64,000 bases of DNA from Siminovitchia terrae (GCF_003605405.2 NZ_QYTW02000024.1:1-64000), one strand, 5' to 3'. Shown: positions 1-8,511, counted from the stretch's first letter. Notes: generated by a model from the letters alone, not told the origin. A program made the numbers and translations.

Positions 1-240
1 CGCGAAAGAGGCAAGTAATTTGAAAAAGTGGATAGTATCTCGCGAAAGAGGCAAGTAATTTGAAAAAGTGGGTAGTATCTCGCGAAAGAGGCAAGTAATT
101 CGTCAAAGTGGCAAGTAATTCGTCAAAGTGGATAGTAATCCGCGAAAGAGGCAAGTAATTTGAAAAAGTGGGCAGTATCTCGCAAAAGTGGCAAGTATTT
201 CGGAAAAGCGAAGAGTGTTTCACAAAAGTGCCTATCATTT
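1..240. repeat. 20-bp tandem repeat array (12 units)
   Basis: Twelve 20-bp units can be read in register, each built on an AAAG(A/T)GG core followed by AGTA(A/T). Two variants alternate, giving a 40-bp higher-order period for the first four units. The last two units (201-240) are diverged. The array reaches the left edge and probably continues beyond it. 20 is not a multiple of 3 and in-frame stops (TAA in GTAATT) occur, so it is not a coding repeat. Confidence 0.9.
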
Positions 241-305
241 TAATAAAATGATCAGATTTCCCATGGTTTCTCCTTGAAAAGGCCGATAGGCTATTCTAGT
301 CATTC

Positions 306-342
306 GGAGCTGCCATATCATGTAGTGGCAGCTCCATTTTTA
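306..342 (+). terminator. Intrinsic terminator of an upstream gene
   Basis: A 10-bp perfect stem (GGAGCTGCCA / TGGCAGCTCC) with a 10-nt loop is followed by ATTTTT. It ends just before the ribosome site of the next gene, so it terminates a gene that lies left of the window. Confidence 0.8.
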
Positions 343-364
343 ATAAAAATCGGAGGTATGGACA

Positions 365-1291
365 TTGTCGAATCCATTTGAAAATTTTACCCCAGACTTT
401 TGTACGTCAGGTACTTTTATGAGGCTGCCCTCGGAAAGGGAAAATCCGAAAGTGGCCATACTAGGGATGCCTTTTGATACGGCTGCTTCATACAGGGCAG
501 GCGCAAGGTTTGGCCCACAGGCCATTCGGCAAGGATCTTTGACATTATCATCGCAGAATGAATGGTTAAAGGTTTCCCCTTTTGAAGATACGCGGGCAAT
601 TGATATAGGGGATTTGCCTGTGATCACCCAAAATATTCATAAAAGTTATGATATTATGGAAAAAGCCATGCTGGAATTGATGAAGGAAAACATCATTCCC
701 ATCGGACTGGGAGGAGACCACTCCATTACATTGGCAAGTCTTCGTGCTGCAGCTAAAGTACATGGACCTGTGGCTTTACTTCAATTTGACTCCCACACAG
801 ATACATGGGATACGTATATGGATGAAAAATACTGGCACGGTTCCCCTTTTATCCGAGCATATGAAGAGGGGCTTGTACAGCCGGATAAAGTTGTCCAAAT
901 TGGTATGCGTGGCTGGGATATTGATTCCAGTTTGGAATTGGGATACAACGTGGTTACACAGGATGAGCTGTTCACTCGGGGAATTGACGATGTTGTTCAA
1001 CAGGTAAAAGAAATAATTGGTGACACACCTTGCTTTTTAACATTTGATATTGATTTTGTTGACCCTGCTTATGCACCGGGTACCGGAACTCCAGAGGTTG
1101 GGGGATTCAGTAGCCATGAAGCTTTAAAAATGGTCCGTTCTCTGACGGACATGAATTTCATTGGGTTTGACCTTGTTGAAGTATTGCCTTCATTCGATCC
1201 AACCCAAATAACAGCTCTGTTGGCTGCGACAATTGTTCACAACTTTGGAAGCCTTGCTGCCGTTCAAGTAAATCAAGAAAAGGTAAAATAG
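365..1291 (+). CDS. speB: Agmatinase-family ureohydrolase
   Basis: 308 residues, cytosolic, of the arginase/agmatinase family of binuclear manganese hydrolases that release urea from guanidino compounds. The metal ligands are visible: GGDHS (116-120), DSHTD (142-146) and FDID (227-230), followed by DPAYAPGTGTPE, the family's substrate-side signature. DSHTD replaces the commoner DAHxD. The TTG start is chosen because GGAGG sits 8 nt upstream. It is a single gene with its own terminator. Agmatinase is the default call; guanidinobutyrase or guanidinase activity cannot be excluded because these subfamilies share every motif seen. No putrescine or arginine gene lies next to it. Confidence 0.8.
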   Translation: MSNPFENFTPDFCTSGTFMRLPSERENPKVAILGMPFDTAASYRAGARFGPQAIRQGSLTLSSQNEWLKVSPFEDTRAIDIGDLPVITQNIHKSYDIMEKAMLELMKENIIPIGLGGDHSITLASLRAAAKVHGPVALLQFDSHTDTWDTYMDEKYWHGSPFIRAYEEGLVQPDKVVQIGMRGWDIDSSLELGYNVVTQDELFTRGIDDVVQQVKEIIGDTPCFLTFDIDFVDPAYAPGTGTPEVGGFSSHEALKMVRSLTDMNFIGFDLVEVLPSFDPTQITALLAATIVHNFGSLAAVQVNQEKVK

Positions 1292-1294
1292 TTG

Positions 1295-1324
1295 AAACCG
1301 CTCCATGCCAAGCGGTTTTTTTTA
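1295..1324 (+). terminator. Terminator after the ureohydrolase
   Basis: AACCGCT/AGCGGTT stem with an 8-nt loop, followed by a run of T residues, directly after the stop codon. Confidence 0.85.
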
Positions 1325-1407
1325 TGGATCAGACGTTTATTTCAAAAAGAACAAAATGGCTGGTTCATGTATAATAGAATTGTATGTAAAAAAGGAGGTC
1401 AAAAAGA

Positions 1408-2043
1408 ATGCCTGCTGATATTAAATTAATTTCTGAAAAGCTTCCGGATCTTTTTTCAGGAGATACGGATGATATAGCACGAAAAATAGACAAATCCCAA
1501 GACTATATGGAAGGTGTCAGAAACCTTATCGAGCTTTGTGGAGATGATCCAAATCGGGAAGGCCTTGAAGAAACGCCATTCAGGGTTTTAAAAGCTTTCC
1601 TTGAATATACGGAAGGATATAAAGAGAATCCTGCCGTTCACTTAAAAAAAACCTTCGATGTACAACATAAAGAATTGGTTTTGGTTAAAAATATTGAGTT
1701 TTATTCCATGTGCGAGCATCATTTTGCACCGTTTTTTGGCGTGGCTCATGTTGGCTATATGCCTGACACTAAGATTACAGGGCTATCCAAAATTGGCCGG
1801 ATGGTTGAAGGGTATGCTAAGCGTTTCCAAGTTCAGGAAAGGCTGACAAATGAGATTGCGGATGCCATAACGGATATTTTAGAGCCTCAAGGGACAATGG
1901 TAGTGGTTGAAGCGAAACATATGTGCATGTGTGGAAGAGGGATAAAAAAGTCCAACTCTTCGACAACAACAACGGCTGTTAGAGGTTTGTTTGAGGAAAG
2001 ATCTGATGCACGCATGGAATTTTTATCTCTGATCAATCGGTAA
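1408..2043 (+). CDS. folE: GTP cyclohydrolase I
   Basis: 211-residue type IA GTP cyclohydrolase, which converts GTP to 7,8-dihydroneopterin triphosphate, the first step of folate (tetrahydropterin) synthesis. The zinc-site residues are visible in MCEHHFAPFFG (C102, H104, H105) and HMCMCGRG (C173, C175). The C-terminal NSSTTTTAVRG motif is also typical. A strong AAAGGAGG ribosome site precedes the ATG. Length is slightly over the usual 185-200 because of an N-terminal extension. It is followed after 29 nt by an SDR gene that shares the same transcript and the same terminator at 2842. Confidence 0.95.
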   Translation: MPADIKLISEKLPDLFSGDTDDIARKIDKSQDYMEGVRNLIELCGDDPNREGLEETPFRVLKAFLEYTEGYKENPAVHLKKTFDVQHKELVLVKNIEFYSMCEHHFAPFFGVAHVGYMPDTKITGLSKIGRMVEGYAKRFQVQERLTNEIADAITDILEPQGTMVVVEAKHMCMCGRGIKKSNSSTTTTAVRGLFEERSDARMEFLSLINR

Positions 2044-2072
2044 TCGTCACAGTGCTGTGAAAGGGTGAAGAG

Positions 2073-2843
2073 GTGAGCGAAATGAGACATGCAATCATCA
2101 CGGCGGGCTCAAAAGGGATTGGCCGTAAAGTTACCGAGGCATTCCTTCAGAAGGGCTGTAGTGTGACTGTGAATTATTATAGCGACGAAGACAGGATTAA
2201 AGAACTTATCGAGGAATGGGAACCTTATAAGGAACAGTTGCAGTTTGTTCAGGGGAATGTAACTCGGAAAGAAGATATTGCTAACATTGTTGAGCAGGCG
2301 ATGAGCAGATTCGGCAGAATCGATTATTTGATTAATAATGCAGGTCCGTATATTTTTGAGAGAAAAAAATTGGTGGATTATGAAGACAGTGAATGGTATG
2401 AGATGATTGACGGGAATTTAAACGCCGTTTACCACTTTTTAAAATTAACCATCCCGGTGATGAGGAAGCAAAGGTTTGGAAGAATTATCACCTACGGTTT
2501 TCAGGATGCTGAACATTCACCAGGATGGATGTATCGTTCCGCTTTCAGTGCAGCCAAAGTGGGGCTGGCCTCACTGACGAGGACCATTGCTCTGGAAGAA
2601 GCAGAATATGGAATTACAGCTAATATGGTCTGTCCAGGAGACATTGTCGGAGAAATGAAAGAAGCCGATATTGAAGCGGCTAGGGAAATAAAACATGAGC
2701 AAACACCGATTGGCAGATCTGGAACAGGGGAAGATATTGCCCGACTGATTGGTTTTATTTGCGATAAAGATTCAGATTTGATTACAGGCAGTATTATTTC
2801 TGCCTCAGGCGGAATCAATGTTGTCAATCGACATAAAAAATGA
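2073..2843 (+). CDS. SDR-family protein with degenerate active site
   Basis: 256-residue short-chain dehydrogenase/reductase fold. The Rossmann motif is TAGSKGIG (10-17) and the NNAG motif is at 88-91. Where the family has the catalytic YxxxK, the sequence reads FSAAK (158-162): the tyrosine is phenylalanine, and no serine stands 13 residues before it. Lys162 is kept. Either the protein uses another proton donor (Tyr154 or Tyr141) or it is no longer a standard oxidoreductase. Its position 29 nt after folE suggests pterin or folate metabolism, as with FolM-type reductases, but this is inference from context. Start is GTG at 2073, or ATG at 2082; AAGGG lies upstream of the first. Confidence 0.75.
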   Translation: MSEMRHAIITAGSKGIGRKVTEAFLQKGCSVTVNYYSDEDRIKELIEEWEPYKEQLQFVQGNVTRKEDIANIVEQAMSRFGRIDYLINNAGPYIFERKKLVDYEDSEWYEMIDGNLNAVYHFLKLTIPVMRKQRFGRIITYGFQDAEHSPGWMYRSAFSAAKVGLASLTRTIALEEAEYGITANMVCPGDIVGEMKEADIEAAREIKHEQTPIGRSGTGEDIARLIGFICDKDSDLITGSIISASGGINVVNRHKK

Positions 2844-2872
2844 TGGGCTCCGAATAGGGGCCCATCATTTTT
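2842..2872 (+). terminator. Terminator of folE-SDR transcript
   Basis: GATGGGCTCC and GGGCCCATC form a stem with a short loop, followed by ATTTTT, overlapping the SDR stop codon. Confidence 0.85.
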
Positions 2873-3030
2873 GGGAGCAACTAATTTGATTGGTGCAAAG
2901 CTCCCCTTTGAAGGTTTGGTCAGTGTTTCAACGAAGCAAAGGCGACGTCAAAACAGGTTTCTGAATCATTGTTTTGGAGAAAATCCTTCTTCCATCAAAC
3001 ATATCCAACTATTGTCAGCCTTTATCTTTT

Positions 3031-3222
3031 AACTTCATTCAGCAGAAGTCTCCCACTTCTGTAAGTGGTGAGATGAATGCATATTGTTATTCCATTCAGT
3101 GGGGTTTCAAACCCCGGCTGAATAAAGTCAAAGCCTCCGGCGGATGCCACAGATTTTCATAGGAAATTTATCGAGCGGAGCTCGATAAAATCTGGGCGCA
3201 AATACGCCAAGGCGCATTTGAT
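3031..3222 (+). repeat. Four-hairpin repeat, copy 1
   Basis: Full copy of the window's dispersed repeat. Order of structures: H1 (CATTCA...TGAATG around CCACTT/AAGTGG), H2 (ATTCAG..GGGTTT/AAACCCC..CTGAAT), H3 (CAGATTTT and TTTATCGAGC pairing with GCTCGATAAA and ATCTG), H4 (CAAATACGCC/GGCGCATTTG). It begins AACTTC after TT and ends CATTTGAT. The region 2873-3030 before it contains no gene that I can support. Confidence 0.9.
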
Positions 3223-3436
3223 TTTACAATAAAGTCTTATAAAAAATAATAAAGTTGTTAAAAAATGCGAGTCATTCTATTCTACAATCGGTCCATATTG
3301 TTGAATACGATATGTTAAAATATTAGTAAATTGACAGCTGAAATCACAGACAACCTGTTTTGTTAAAATCCTACATAACGTTTACAAAGAGGTGCTATAG
3401 CAATAACTAAAAAAGGTATAGGAAAGAAGGTTCTCT

Positions 3437-4012
3437 ATGGGAAAAGTAATCGCTGGTATGACCATGTCTTTGGACGGCTTTATTAATGACCGTAACGGAA
3501 GCGCGGAAAAACTGAGTCCAGATTTTGAAGAGCTCCTTGAGACTCCTTCTTTCAAGGAAATGACAAAAAACACCGGTGCTGTTATTATGGGCAGACGTGT
3601 GTATGAGATGGCAGATCCATTTTTGTGGGCTAACGATGATTATGAATTCCAAGTTCCCATTTTTGTCTTGACACATACACCTCCAGCAAAGTATCCCAAG
3701 GGAAATGACAAACTTAGCTTTACCTTTGTAACTGATGGCGTTGAGGGTGCTATTTCTCAGGCAAAGAAAGCAGCGGGTGATAAGATTGTTCAGGTAATAG
3801 GTGGCGCAAGCACCATTCAACAGTGCCTTAATTCAGGGCTATGCGATGAATTACAGATAGATATTATGCCTGTTCTCCTTGGAAATGGACTAAGCCTATT
3901 TCAAAATATAGACACAGATAAGCTAAAGCTTGAAAGAACTAAAGTAGAAGAAACTACCCCTATTAGAACAAGTATTACATTTAGGGTTACGAAGACGAAC
4001 CCTGGGGTATAG
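3437..4012 (+). CDS. RibD C-terminal / dihydrofolate-reductase-like protein
   Basis: 191 residues covering one RibD C-terminal (DHFR-like) domain, the family of B. subtilis YyaP and YwjB. The N-terminus MGKVIAGMTMSLDGF and the segments GAVIMGRRVYEM and IVQVIGGAS are the family's nucleotide-site landmarks. It probably reduces a pyrazine or pteridine-like substrate with NADPH; the actual substrate is unknown. It is a single gene, with AGAAGG upstream. It lies between two copies of the four-hairpin repeat. Confidence 0.8.
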   Translation: MGKVIAGMTMSLDGFINDRNGSAEKLSPDFEELLETPSFKEMTKNTGAVIMGRRVYEMADPFLWANDDYEFQVPIFVLTHTPPAKYPKGNDKLSFTFVTDGVEGAISQAKKAAGDKIVQVIGGASTIQQCLNSGLCDELQIDIMPVLLGNGLSLFQNIDTDKLKLERTKVEETTPIRTSITFRVTKTNPGV

Positions 4013-4199
4013 TTGAGCGCTCGGGAGTGCTCAAGAAAGCAGCCTAATCTTGCGGTTTACCGGTTCTTGTCGCGTCTGAGCCATGCCCCTGTTTCGGGCG
4101 CTATTGTTGAATAAACCTTAGATTTTTAAACGACTTTATTATTATATCTTTTAAGTATAGTGAAGTATCTTACATCAAAAATTAAACAACTATATTTTT

Positions 4200-4227
4200 A
4201 ACCCCGTCCTAAATTCAGAACGGGGTT
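4200..4227. terminator. Possible terminator hairpin
   Basis: AACCCCGT/ACGGGGTT stem with a 12-nt loop, but without a good T run on either side. The stretch 4013-4199 between the RibD-like gene and this hairpin holds no gene that I can recognise; it has one small inverted repeat, TTGAGC/GCTCAA, at its start. Confidence 0.35.
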
Positions 4228-4272
4228 ATGCTTGTTTGGCTTTTAAATTAAATAAATTTATTGTCTTTTTAC

Positions 4273-4367
4273 ATCAAAGCCTCCGGCGGATGCACAGATT
4301 TTCAAAGGGAATTTATCGAGCGGAGCCCGATAAAATCTGGGCGCAAATACACCAAGGGGCATTTGAT
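4273..4367 (+). repeat. Four-hairpin repeat, 3' half only
   Basis: Matches the dispersed repeat from TCAAAGCCTCCGG through H3 and H4 to CATTTGAT; H1 and H2 are missing. It carries extra changes (GGAGCCCGAT in place of GGAGCTCGAT, an added G before AATTTATC), as expected for an old, decaying copy. Confidence 0.85.
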
Positions 4368-4432
4368 ATTTGTCATTTCCTGGGAAATATTAACAGGAAT
4401 TGTCGGATGGTGACAAATATATAAACATGTAA

Positions 4433-4466
4433 TTAAAAACCCGAATGCTTCATAGCATTCGGGTTT
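4433..4466 (-). terminator. Terminator of the LysM-3D gene
   Basis: AAACCCGAATGCT / AGCATTCGGGTTT perfect stem with a TCAT loop; on the minus strand it is followed by TTTTTAATT. Confidence 0.9.
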
Positions 4467-4473
4467 AGAAGTT

Positions 4474-5106
4474 TTAATAATAGACTTTGATTTTTACAGT
4501 TCTTACGCCCCAGTTTAGAGCTTTCTTTTGAGTAGGCATATGAAGGTCGATTTTGTTTTTCTTAATGGCGCCGCCAGTATCTCCTGCAACTGCCATCCCG
4601 TATCCCTCAACATATACTTTGGATCCTAGAGGAATTTGCTTTGGATCAACAGAGATAACTTTAGCATTCGGGTTTTTATTTAGGTTGATGCCAGTGGCGG
4701 TAATACCGCTACAACCTTTGCATTTCGCAGTATAGGCGGTTGCTTTTACTGTCATCGTTTTATAGGCAGCTTTTTTAGCAGTTGTTTTTTTCTTAGCTGT
4801 AGTTTTCTTAGCCGCAGTCTTTTTAGCCGGAGCTTTCTTGGCAGTTGCTTTTTTCGCAGTTGCCTTTTTGGCTTTAGACTTTGCTGCAGGTTTAGTAATC
4901 TTCAAAACTTGGTTTATTCTGATGTTATCACTTTTCAGGCCGTTCCAGCTTTTGATCTGTTTAACGGTTACCTTATGTTTGTTTGCGATTTTCCATAATG
5001 AATCGCCTTTTTGTACTTTATATGTAGTGCTGGCGGCTGAGGAAGCTCCTGTGAAACCAAATACTAGAAATAAAGCGGTTAAGGCTGATATTGCGATTTT
5101 CTTCAA
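4474..5106 (-). CDS. yocH: Exported LysM and 3D-domain cell-wall protein (YocH-like)
   Basis: 210 residues. A signal peptide (about 1-24, ending SSAAS) is followed by one LysM peptidoglycan-binding repeat (28-71), a lysine/alanine-rich linker of repeated AKKxTAKK units (73-113), and a C-terminal 3D domain containing AGDTGGAIKKNKIDLH. The 3D domain resembles the lytic transglycosylase fold of MltA-type and Rpf/YocH-type muralytic proteins. The architecture is that of B. subtilis YocH, which is controlled by WalRK; I do not see an unambiguous WalR dyad upstream. The start is TTG with AAAGGGG nearby. It is a single gene with its own terminator. Confidence 0.85.
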   Translation of the reverse strand: MKKIAISALTALFLVFGFTGASSAASTTYKVQKGDSLWKIANKHKVTVKQIKSWNGLKSDNIRINQVLKITKPAAKSKAKKATAKKATAKKAPAKKTAAKKTTAKKKTTAKKAAYKTMTVKATAYTAKCKGCSGITATGINLNKNPNAKVISVDPKQIPLGSKVYVEGYGMAVAGDTGGAIKKNKIDLHMPTQKKALNWGVRTVKIKVYY

Positions 5107-5463
5107 AATAATGTACCCCTTTTGTTCTTGGTAGGCTCAGTATAACAATCGAATGTAACAAGAATGTTTCAAAGGTGTAGTATTTATGTTACAAATGGTG
5201 AATTATGGTTTTTTTTCCAAGGGAAAAGTAAATATTATTTCTGAACTCGGTATAACACTTATACAACTATCAATCAATCATTAGAATGTCGGGAGTTTAC
5301 AATATATGAGATTAGAAGGCAATGGGCCAGCACAAATGTTGAAGAGGCAACTTGATTCTCGTACTGATTTTTACTTTTCTTGATCTTGGAGCGTTGATGA
5401 ATAAATATAGACAACAAGCTATGATCATACAGCTCCGTACCTCTGAAAAGGAAGGAACAACTT
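5107..5463. other. Intergenic, no gene seen
   Basis: Upstream region of the LysM-3D gene. Minus-strand TATACT around 5141-5146 could be its -10 box, but no good -35 accompanies it. Reading frames on both strands here have no ribosome site or recognisable product. Confidence 0.5.
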
Positions 5464-5504
5464 GACAATTTTGTATCTGTCGATACGACAGATACAAAAT
5501 TGTC
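5464..5504. promoter_or_regulatory. Perfect 19-bp inverted repeat (operator candidate)
   Basis: Two 19-nt arms are exact reverse complements around a 3-nt ATA spacer. The left arm starts with GACAATTTTG and the right arm ends with CAAAATTGTC. TTGACA, a consensus -35 box, overlaps the left arm. It lies about 30 bp before the cupin reading frame. There is no T run, so it is more likely a regulator-binding site than a terminator. Confidence 0.7.
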
Positions 5505-5532
5505 TGGACTGATAGGGAAGGAGAGAGAATAG

Positions 5533-6010
5533 TTGGACATAAATGTAAGAACATTCATGTTTACTGACGATGGCGAGATGCCTAACAATGCTGATTTCCC
5601 AGTTATTGTGTATGAGGGGAGAGCTCGTAAGGGATTGAAAAGGCTTTTATTAGGCATAATTGGACCAATGGCTGGGAGGGAGACGTATTCAGTATCACCA
5701 CTATCACAGCAATACCCATGAAGTGCTTGGTGTCACTAAAGGAAATGCCACCATCCTTGTCGGAGAAGAAGGCGAAAGGCTGGAGCTCCAAGAAGGTGAC
5801 GTCATCGTGCTCTCCGCAGGTACTGGTGTGGAAAGCAGCGATGATTTTGAAGGGGTTGGAGGTGATCCTGGTGGTATGTACTATAATTCGAGAACGTGGG
5901 ATCCGGAAGAGAGGAATCAAGCGGTGTCAGAGGTTGGGCATGTACCAATACCTGAAACGGATCCAGTCTTCGGCAATACCGACCCAATGCTTGATAAGTG
6001 GAAAAAATAA
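5533..6010 (+). pseudogene. Cupin-family protein, disrupted by two frameshifts
   Basis: Three adjacent frames together give one cupin protein of about 160 residues, of the YjlB type. Frame 1 (from TTG 5533, GGGAAGGAG upstream) gives TDDGEMPNN...KGLKR; frame 3 gives FIRHNWTNGWEGDVF; frame 2 gives QYHHYHSNTHEVLG and runs to the end. Each junction, near 5644 and near 5692, fits loss of one base. The metal-binding YHHYHS...HEVLG and the PETDPVFG tail are intact, so decay is recent or the changes are sequencing errors. The cupin would bind a metal and a small ligand; no function is known. Confidence 0.8.
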
Positions 6011-6042
6011 AACCCTCGGCCCGCCGAAGGTTTTATTTTTTT
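6007..6042. terminator. Bidirectional terminator between cupin and antiporter
   Basis: AAAACCCTCGGC / GCCGAAGGTTTT stem with a CC loop. It is followed by ATTTTTTT on the plus strand and TATTTTTT on the minus strand, and serves both convergent genes. Confidence 0.85.
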
Positions 6043-6070
6043 GGAAATTACTTACGTCTGGAAAGCCTCC

Positions 6071-8083
6071 CTATTCAGTACGCTCATACAAGGTCACACT
6101 TTCAATGTAATTGGTGAATCTTCTTAATTCCCTTGCTTGTTCCTTGGTAATTTCCCCTGATTGATACAATTCATGGATTTTTGAGCGTTCCTCGTCCATT
6201 ACTTTGATGCGAAGCTCTTCTTTTTGCTCCTCTATTAATTCGTCATAATGAAAAGAAGGCTTTTTTAATTGCTCAATCATTCTTTCATAATCAAGGATCA
6301 CTGCATAAACCAAATCCTTTTTTTCGGCTCCTTTTGCATTTTCTTCTAATGCTTCAAGAGCCGCTTGAAATGCTTTGATTTGAACTTGCTTCCTTAAATG
6401 TATTTTGGCTTTCTCATTTTTTCTCTTGTACAATATATAGCGTCTCAAACCTCTGATAGCCAATCCGAGGAGGTACATGAATCTGGATCTGACATTGTTA
6501 GAAAGAACTTCTTCCCGATGATTGAGGGATCTTTCAAATGTTTCAAAGACGTCGTCATCAATTACGTTCTTATCCATAAGTTCTTGTATATACTTTCTTT
6601 CGGCCCTTAAACCGATTAATCGTAAATCCGCTATTCTTCGTCGTTCATCACTGGTTTCCTCCGCCATCTTCCGTTTTGGATGTATACGTTGAAACTCCTT
6701 TTTATATTCGTTCATCAGATCGTGAGCAGCCGTTATATTTTCTTCATTCATTTCCAGCCGGATAGTTTGGATCGCTGTATGCAGAATTTTTCTTTTCGCT
6801 TCCGTTAAATCTTTTTCGGCCGTTTCCGATTGAACATCGTTACTCAAAAGTGGCAAGAATAATGTAGCAGCAATAAGCGTAAAAAGTATGACACCTGCAG
6901 CTAAAAAAAGAATTAAAGAACGTTCAGGAAATGCACTTCCACCTTTAATGATAAATGGAATGGAAAGGACCCCTGCCATTGTGACTGCACCGCGAACGCC
7001 AGTTAAACTAATGAATAAGCTTGTCTTTAAACTGGGCTTTATGGACTTGTTTGATTTATTATGCCTATAAGCGGAATAAGAAAAAATATACGACCACATA
7101 AAACGAATGCCCAATATAACAAGTCCGATCAAAATAACGTATAGAATGGCCAAACCATTTCCTATATTTGGATTTCCAACAGTAGCCTCCATAGATGAGG
7201 GAATGTTCAAGCCTAATAAAAGAAAAACAATTCCATTTAGGACAAAAAGCACAATGGTCCAAATATTTTCCGTAAGTATTTGTTCTTCCGCGTTTAAAGT
7301 TTCTGAATGCTCTTTTATAAGAGTATAGGCAATTCCAGCCATCACAACCGCAATCACGCCAGATGCATGAAAGAACTCTTCGGCGATTATATAGATAAGG
7401 AAGGGGGTCAGTATTTGTAACAATGAGTGAAAAGTGGCATCACTAACTCCTTGTTTCTGCAGTGTGAAACGAACCCACGTGATGATAAGAATAAGAATGA
7501 AACCCAGTATAGCCCCGGCTAAAAACACATAGGTAAAATCAATAAGCGCTTTTGATAAAGAAAAGTAACCGGTCACGACAGCTGCCACAGCATAGTTAAA
7601 AGCAACCAAACCAGATGCATCGTTGATCAGAGACTCGCCTCTAACCAGATTCAATACCCTTTCAGGAATATGAATCCGTTTCGCAATTCCATTCACCGCC
7701 ACGGGGTCTGTTGGTGATAAAATGGCTGCAAGAGCAAATGCCGCAGTGAGCGGAATACTAGGAATTAACCAATGTATAAAAAAGCCGCCCCCAATCGTAG
7801 TTAACAGAACAAGAACAATGGCGTTCCCAAAGATAGGAGCTCTCATTTTCCATAATTCCTCACGCGGATAATGCCTTCCATCGTTATATAAGAGAGGCGC
7901 CACAAATAACAGTAAAAACCATTCGGTTTCAATAGTGAACGTTAAATCTTCAAGGAAAAAAGCCAAAATAATTCCAAAAGCAATTTGTGTTAATGCTGTA
8001 GGAATGAAGGGGATATAGTGGCTGATTACATTTGAAATTAATAAGCAAACGAGTAGTAATATTACGATCATTAATAACTTCAT
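6071..8083 (-). CDS. nhaK: CPA1 family Na+/H+ antiporter (NhaK-like)
   Basis: 670 residues when started at ATG 8083, which has AGAAGGGG 9 nt upstream; a start 24 nt earlier (8107) is possible but has no ribosome site. The N-terminal 400 residues form about 12 membrane helices with the CPA1 landmarks LSPTDPVAV and GESLINDASGLV, which hold the ion-binding acidic residues. The last 250 residues are a charged, largely helical cytoplasmic tail. Size and layout match B. subtilis NhaK (YvgP), which exchanges Na+, K+, Li+ or Rb+ for protons. It is a single gene. Confidence 0.9.
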   Translation of the reverse strand: MKLLMIVILLLVCLLISNVISHYIPFIPTALTQIAFGIILAFFLEDLTFTIETEWFLLLFVAPLLYNDGRHYPREELWKMRAPIFGNAIVLVLLTTIGGGFFIHWLIPSIPLTAAFALAAILSPTDPVAVNGIAKRIHIPERVLNLVRGESLINDASGLVAFNYAVAAVVTGYFSLSKALIDFTYVFLAGAILGFILILIITWVRFTLQKQGVSDATFHSLLQILTPFLIYIIAEEFFHASGVIAVVMAGIAYTLIKEHSETLNAEEQILTENIWTIVLFVLNGIVFLLLGLNIPSSMEATVGNPNIGNGLAILYVILIGLVILGIRFMWSYIFSYSAYRHNKSNKSIKPSLKTSLFISLTGVRGAVTMAGVLSIPFIIKGGSAFPERSLILFLAAGVILFTLIAATLFLPLLSNDVQSETAEKDLTEAKRKILHTAIQTIRLEMNEENITAAHDLMNEYKKEFQRIHPKRKMAEETSDERRRIADLRLIGLRAERKYIQELMDKNVIDDDVFETFERSLNHREEVLSNNVRSRFMYLLGLAIRGLRRYILYKRKNEKAKIHLRKQVQIKAFQAALEALEENAKGAEKKDLVYAVILDYERMIEQLKKPSFHYDELIEEQKEELRIKVMDEERSKIHELYQSGEITKEQARELRRFTNYIESVTLYERTE

Positions 8084-8216
8084 CCTGGAAGCCCCTTCTG
8101 AAATCAATACTTTATTTTTTTATACCCTTTATTATGGTTCCCATACAAGTAATTTACTTAACAATTTTTCAGGAACTTGGGAGGAAAAGTTGTGTTCCTA
8201 GGTTAAGTAGGGGGTT

Positions 8217-8408
8217 AATTTCATTCAGCAGAAGTCTCCCACTTCAGTAAGTGGTGAGATGAATGCGTATTGGTATTCCATTCAGTGGGGGTTCAAACCC
8301 CGGCTGAATAAAGTTAAAGCCTCCGGCAGATGCCACAGATTTTCAGAGGAAATTTATCGAGCCAAGCTCGATAAAATCTGGGCGCAAATACGCCAAGGTG
8401 CATTTGAT
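8217..8408 (+). repeat. Four-hairpin repeat, copy 2
   Basis: Full copy, beginning AATTTC (others have AACTTC) after GGTT and ending CATTTGAT. In H3 the loop region reads GAGCCAAGCTC in place of GAGCGGAGCTC, which keeps the stem. It lies between the antiporter and the glycine riboswitch promoter. Confidence 0.9.
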
Positions 8409-8481
8409 ATTTTACTTGGGCCGAGGGATGCAAGCCTAAAAAATCAGTTTTCGAATATGATTTAACAAGCGAAAACAACTA

Positions 8482-8511
8482 TTGACGTTCTATTATAATG
8501 ATTGATAAAAT
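8482..8511 (+). promoter_or_regulatory. Promoter of the glycine-riboswitch transcript
   Basis: TTGACG (8482-8487), 18-bp spacer and TAAAAT (8506-8511) place transcription start just before the riboswitch. A second TATAAT lies inside the spacer at 8494. Confidence 0.6.

Noticed and set aside
1-240. CRISPR array
   Set aside because: Units are contiguous 20-mers without unique spacers, and no cas gene is visible.
340-627. Antisense open frame over the ureohydrolase start
   Set aside because: It overlaps a well-supported gene on the other strand and has no recognisable product or ribosome site.
3074-3162. Short open frames (MNAYxYSIQWGxKP...) inside repeat copies 1, 2, 4 and 6 as a conserved gene family
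   Set aside because: The similarity comes from the repeat itself. The frame is broken at different places in each copy (stop in copy 1, frameshift in copy 4, deletion in copy 3), and no ribosome site is present.
4013-4110. Possible remnant gene after the RibD-like protein
   Set aside because: No frame of useful length and no match to a known protein could be seen.
5274-5657. Minus-strand frame across the palindrome and cupin
   Set aside because: It runs through the operator-like dyad and opposite the cupin sequence, with serine-rich shadow composition.
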